In this document: positions 63,932 through 64,000 of the stretch, piece by piece
Layout of the letters: every line of letters begins with the position of its first letter
Numbering within the stretch: position 1 is the first letter of the stretch
Origin: Mesobacillus subterraneus
GTDB lineage: Bacteria > Bacillota > Bacilli > Bacillales > Cytobacillaceae
Direction: 5' to 3'
Length of the DNA stretch: 64,000 bases
Assembly: GCF_020524355.2 (NCBI RefSeq)
Contig: NZ_CP129019.1
Coordinates: 1,178,001-1,242,000, forward strand
Notes under the pieces: model-generated
Seen by the model: only the letters and a program-made list of their open reading frames with translations
Told to the model about the DNA's origin: nothing
Database searches by the model: none
Translations under genes and position numbers: made by a program

Positions 63932-64000
63932 ATGGGGATAACGTATTTGGAGACAGTTGTTTTGTCAATATTGAAACGCATCAATGGCGAAAGAACCATC
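63932..64000 (+). CDS. ypbB: YpbB-like protein, N-terminal fragment cut by window edge
   Basis: Twenty-three codons are visible from an ATG with AAAGGTG just upstream, reading MGITYLETVVLSILKRINGE and then RTI. This resembles the N-terminus of YpbB, which lies divergent from fer and upstream of recQ in B. subtilis (the pattern Leu-X2-Leu-Lys/His-Gly-Glu-Arg-Thr). The assignment rests on this short match and on gene order. The preceding 277 bases are AT-rich promoter region with no other gene seen. Confidence 0.5.
   Translation, partial: MGITYLETVVLSILKRINGERTI

Overview
The window is a 64 kb chromosomal segment from an endospore-forming member of the Bacillaceae (a Bacillus/Mesobacillus-like Firmicute). 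The evidence is strong AGGAGG-type ribosome sites, frequent TTG/GTG starts, many sporulation genes (spoIIM, dacF-spoIIAA-spoIIAB-sigF, spoVA genes, dacB-spmA-spmB, mciZ) and a gene order that follows the Bacillus subtilis rnz-to-fer region nearly gene for gene. There is no prophage, insertion sequence, tRNA or rRNA. The window opens inside rnz and closes a few codons into a ypbB-like gene.

Layout. 0-5 kb: rnz end, a phosphatase, a cadC-cadA metal-efflux operon behind a duplicated operator, a methyltransferase. 5.1-5.6 kb: a ten-unit 52-bp repeat array. 5.7-11.2 kb: namA, a glycosyltransferase, proI under a proline T-box, yqjP, yqjQ. 11.3-16.7 kb: an ECF sigma/DUF4179 pair, yqzH, polYB-yqjX, iron-sulfur proteins and a lipoprotein. 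16.9-26.5 kb: yqkD, then an island for acetoacetate/HMG-CoA use (mvaB, thiolase, scoA, scoB), then yqkE, GrpB-like, a ZIP-like protein, yqkF, mciZ, nudF, yqxK. 26.8-33 kb: spoIIM, fur, yqzK, xerD and the deoB-pupG-pdp nucleoside operon. 33-42 kb: dacF, the spoIIA operon, a shortened spoVA operon, lysA. 42-48.8 kb: ribT, ypuF, scpA-scpB, ypuI, dacB-spmAB. 49-58 kb: rluB, resABCDE (cytochrome c maturation and its two-component system), sigX-rsiX. 58-64 kb: an M23-LysM protein, a PHP phosphatase, serA, FMN riboswitch-ribU, ferredoxin.

The least ordinary content is intergenic. Four separate gaps (5.1, 16.8, 36.4 and 56.0 kb) carry repeats with different sequences but the same 52-bp period, each built round a short palindrome. 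Three of the four use TGTCC/GGACA arms whose two sides vary together. A second GC-rich element family occurs in three gaps.

Ten single-base indels in short homopolymers break nine otherwise intact genes, several normally essential or important (serA, scpA, xerD, resD, resE). Sequencing error is the simplest reading. A different kind of lesion, an in-frame TGA replacing the first metal-binding cysteine of CadA, is not a homopolymer event. Compared with B. subtilis, spoVAC-spoVAD-spoVAEB and the riboflavin biosynthesis genes are missing from their expected places.
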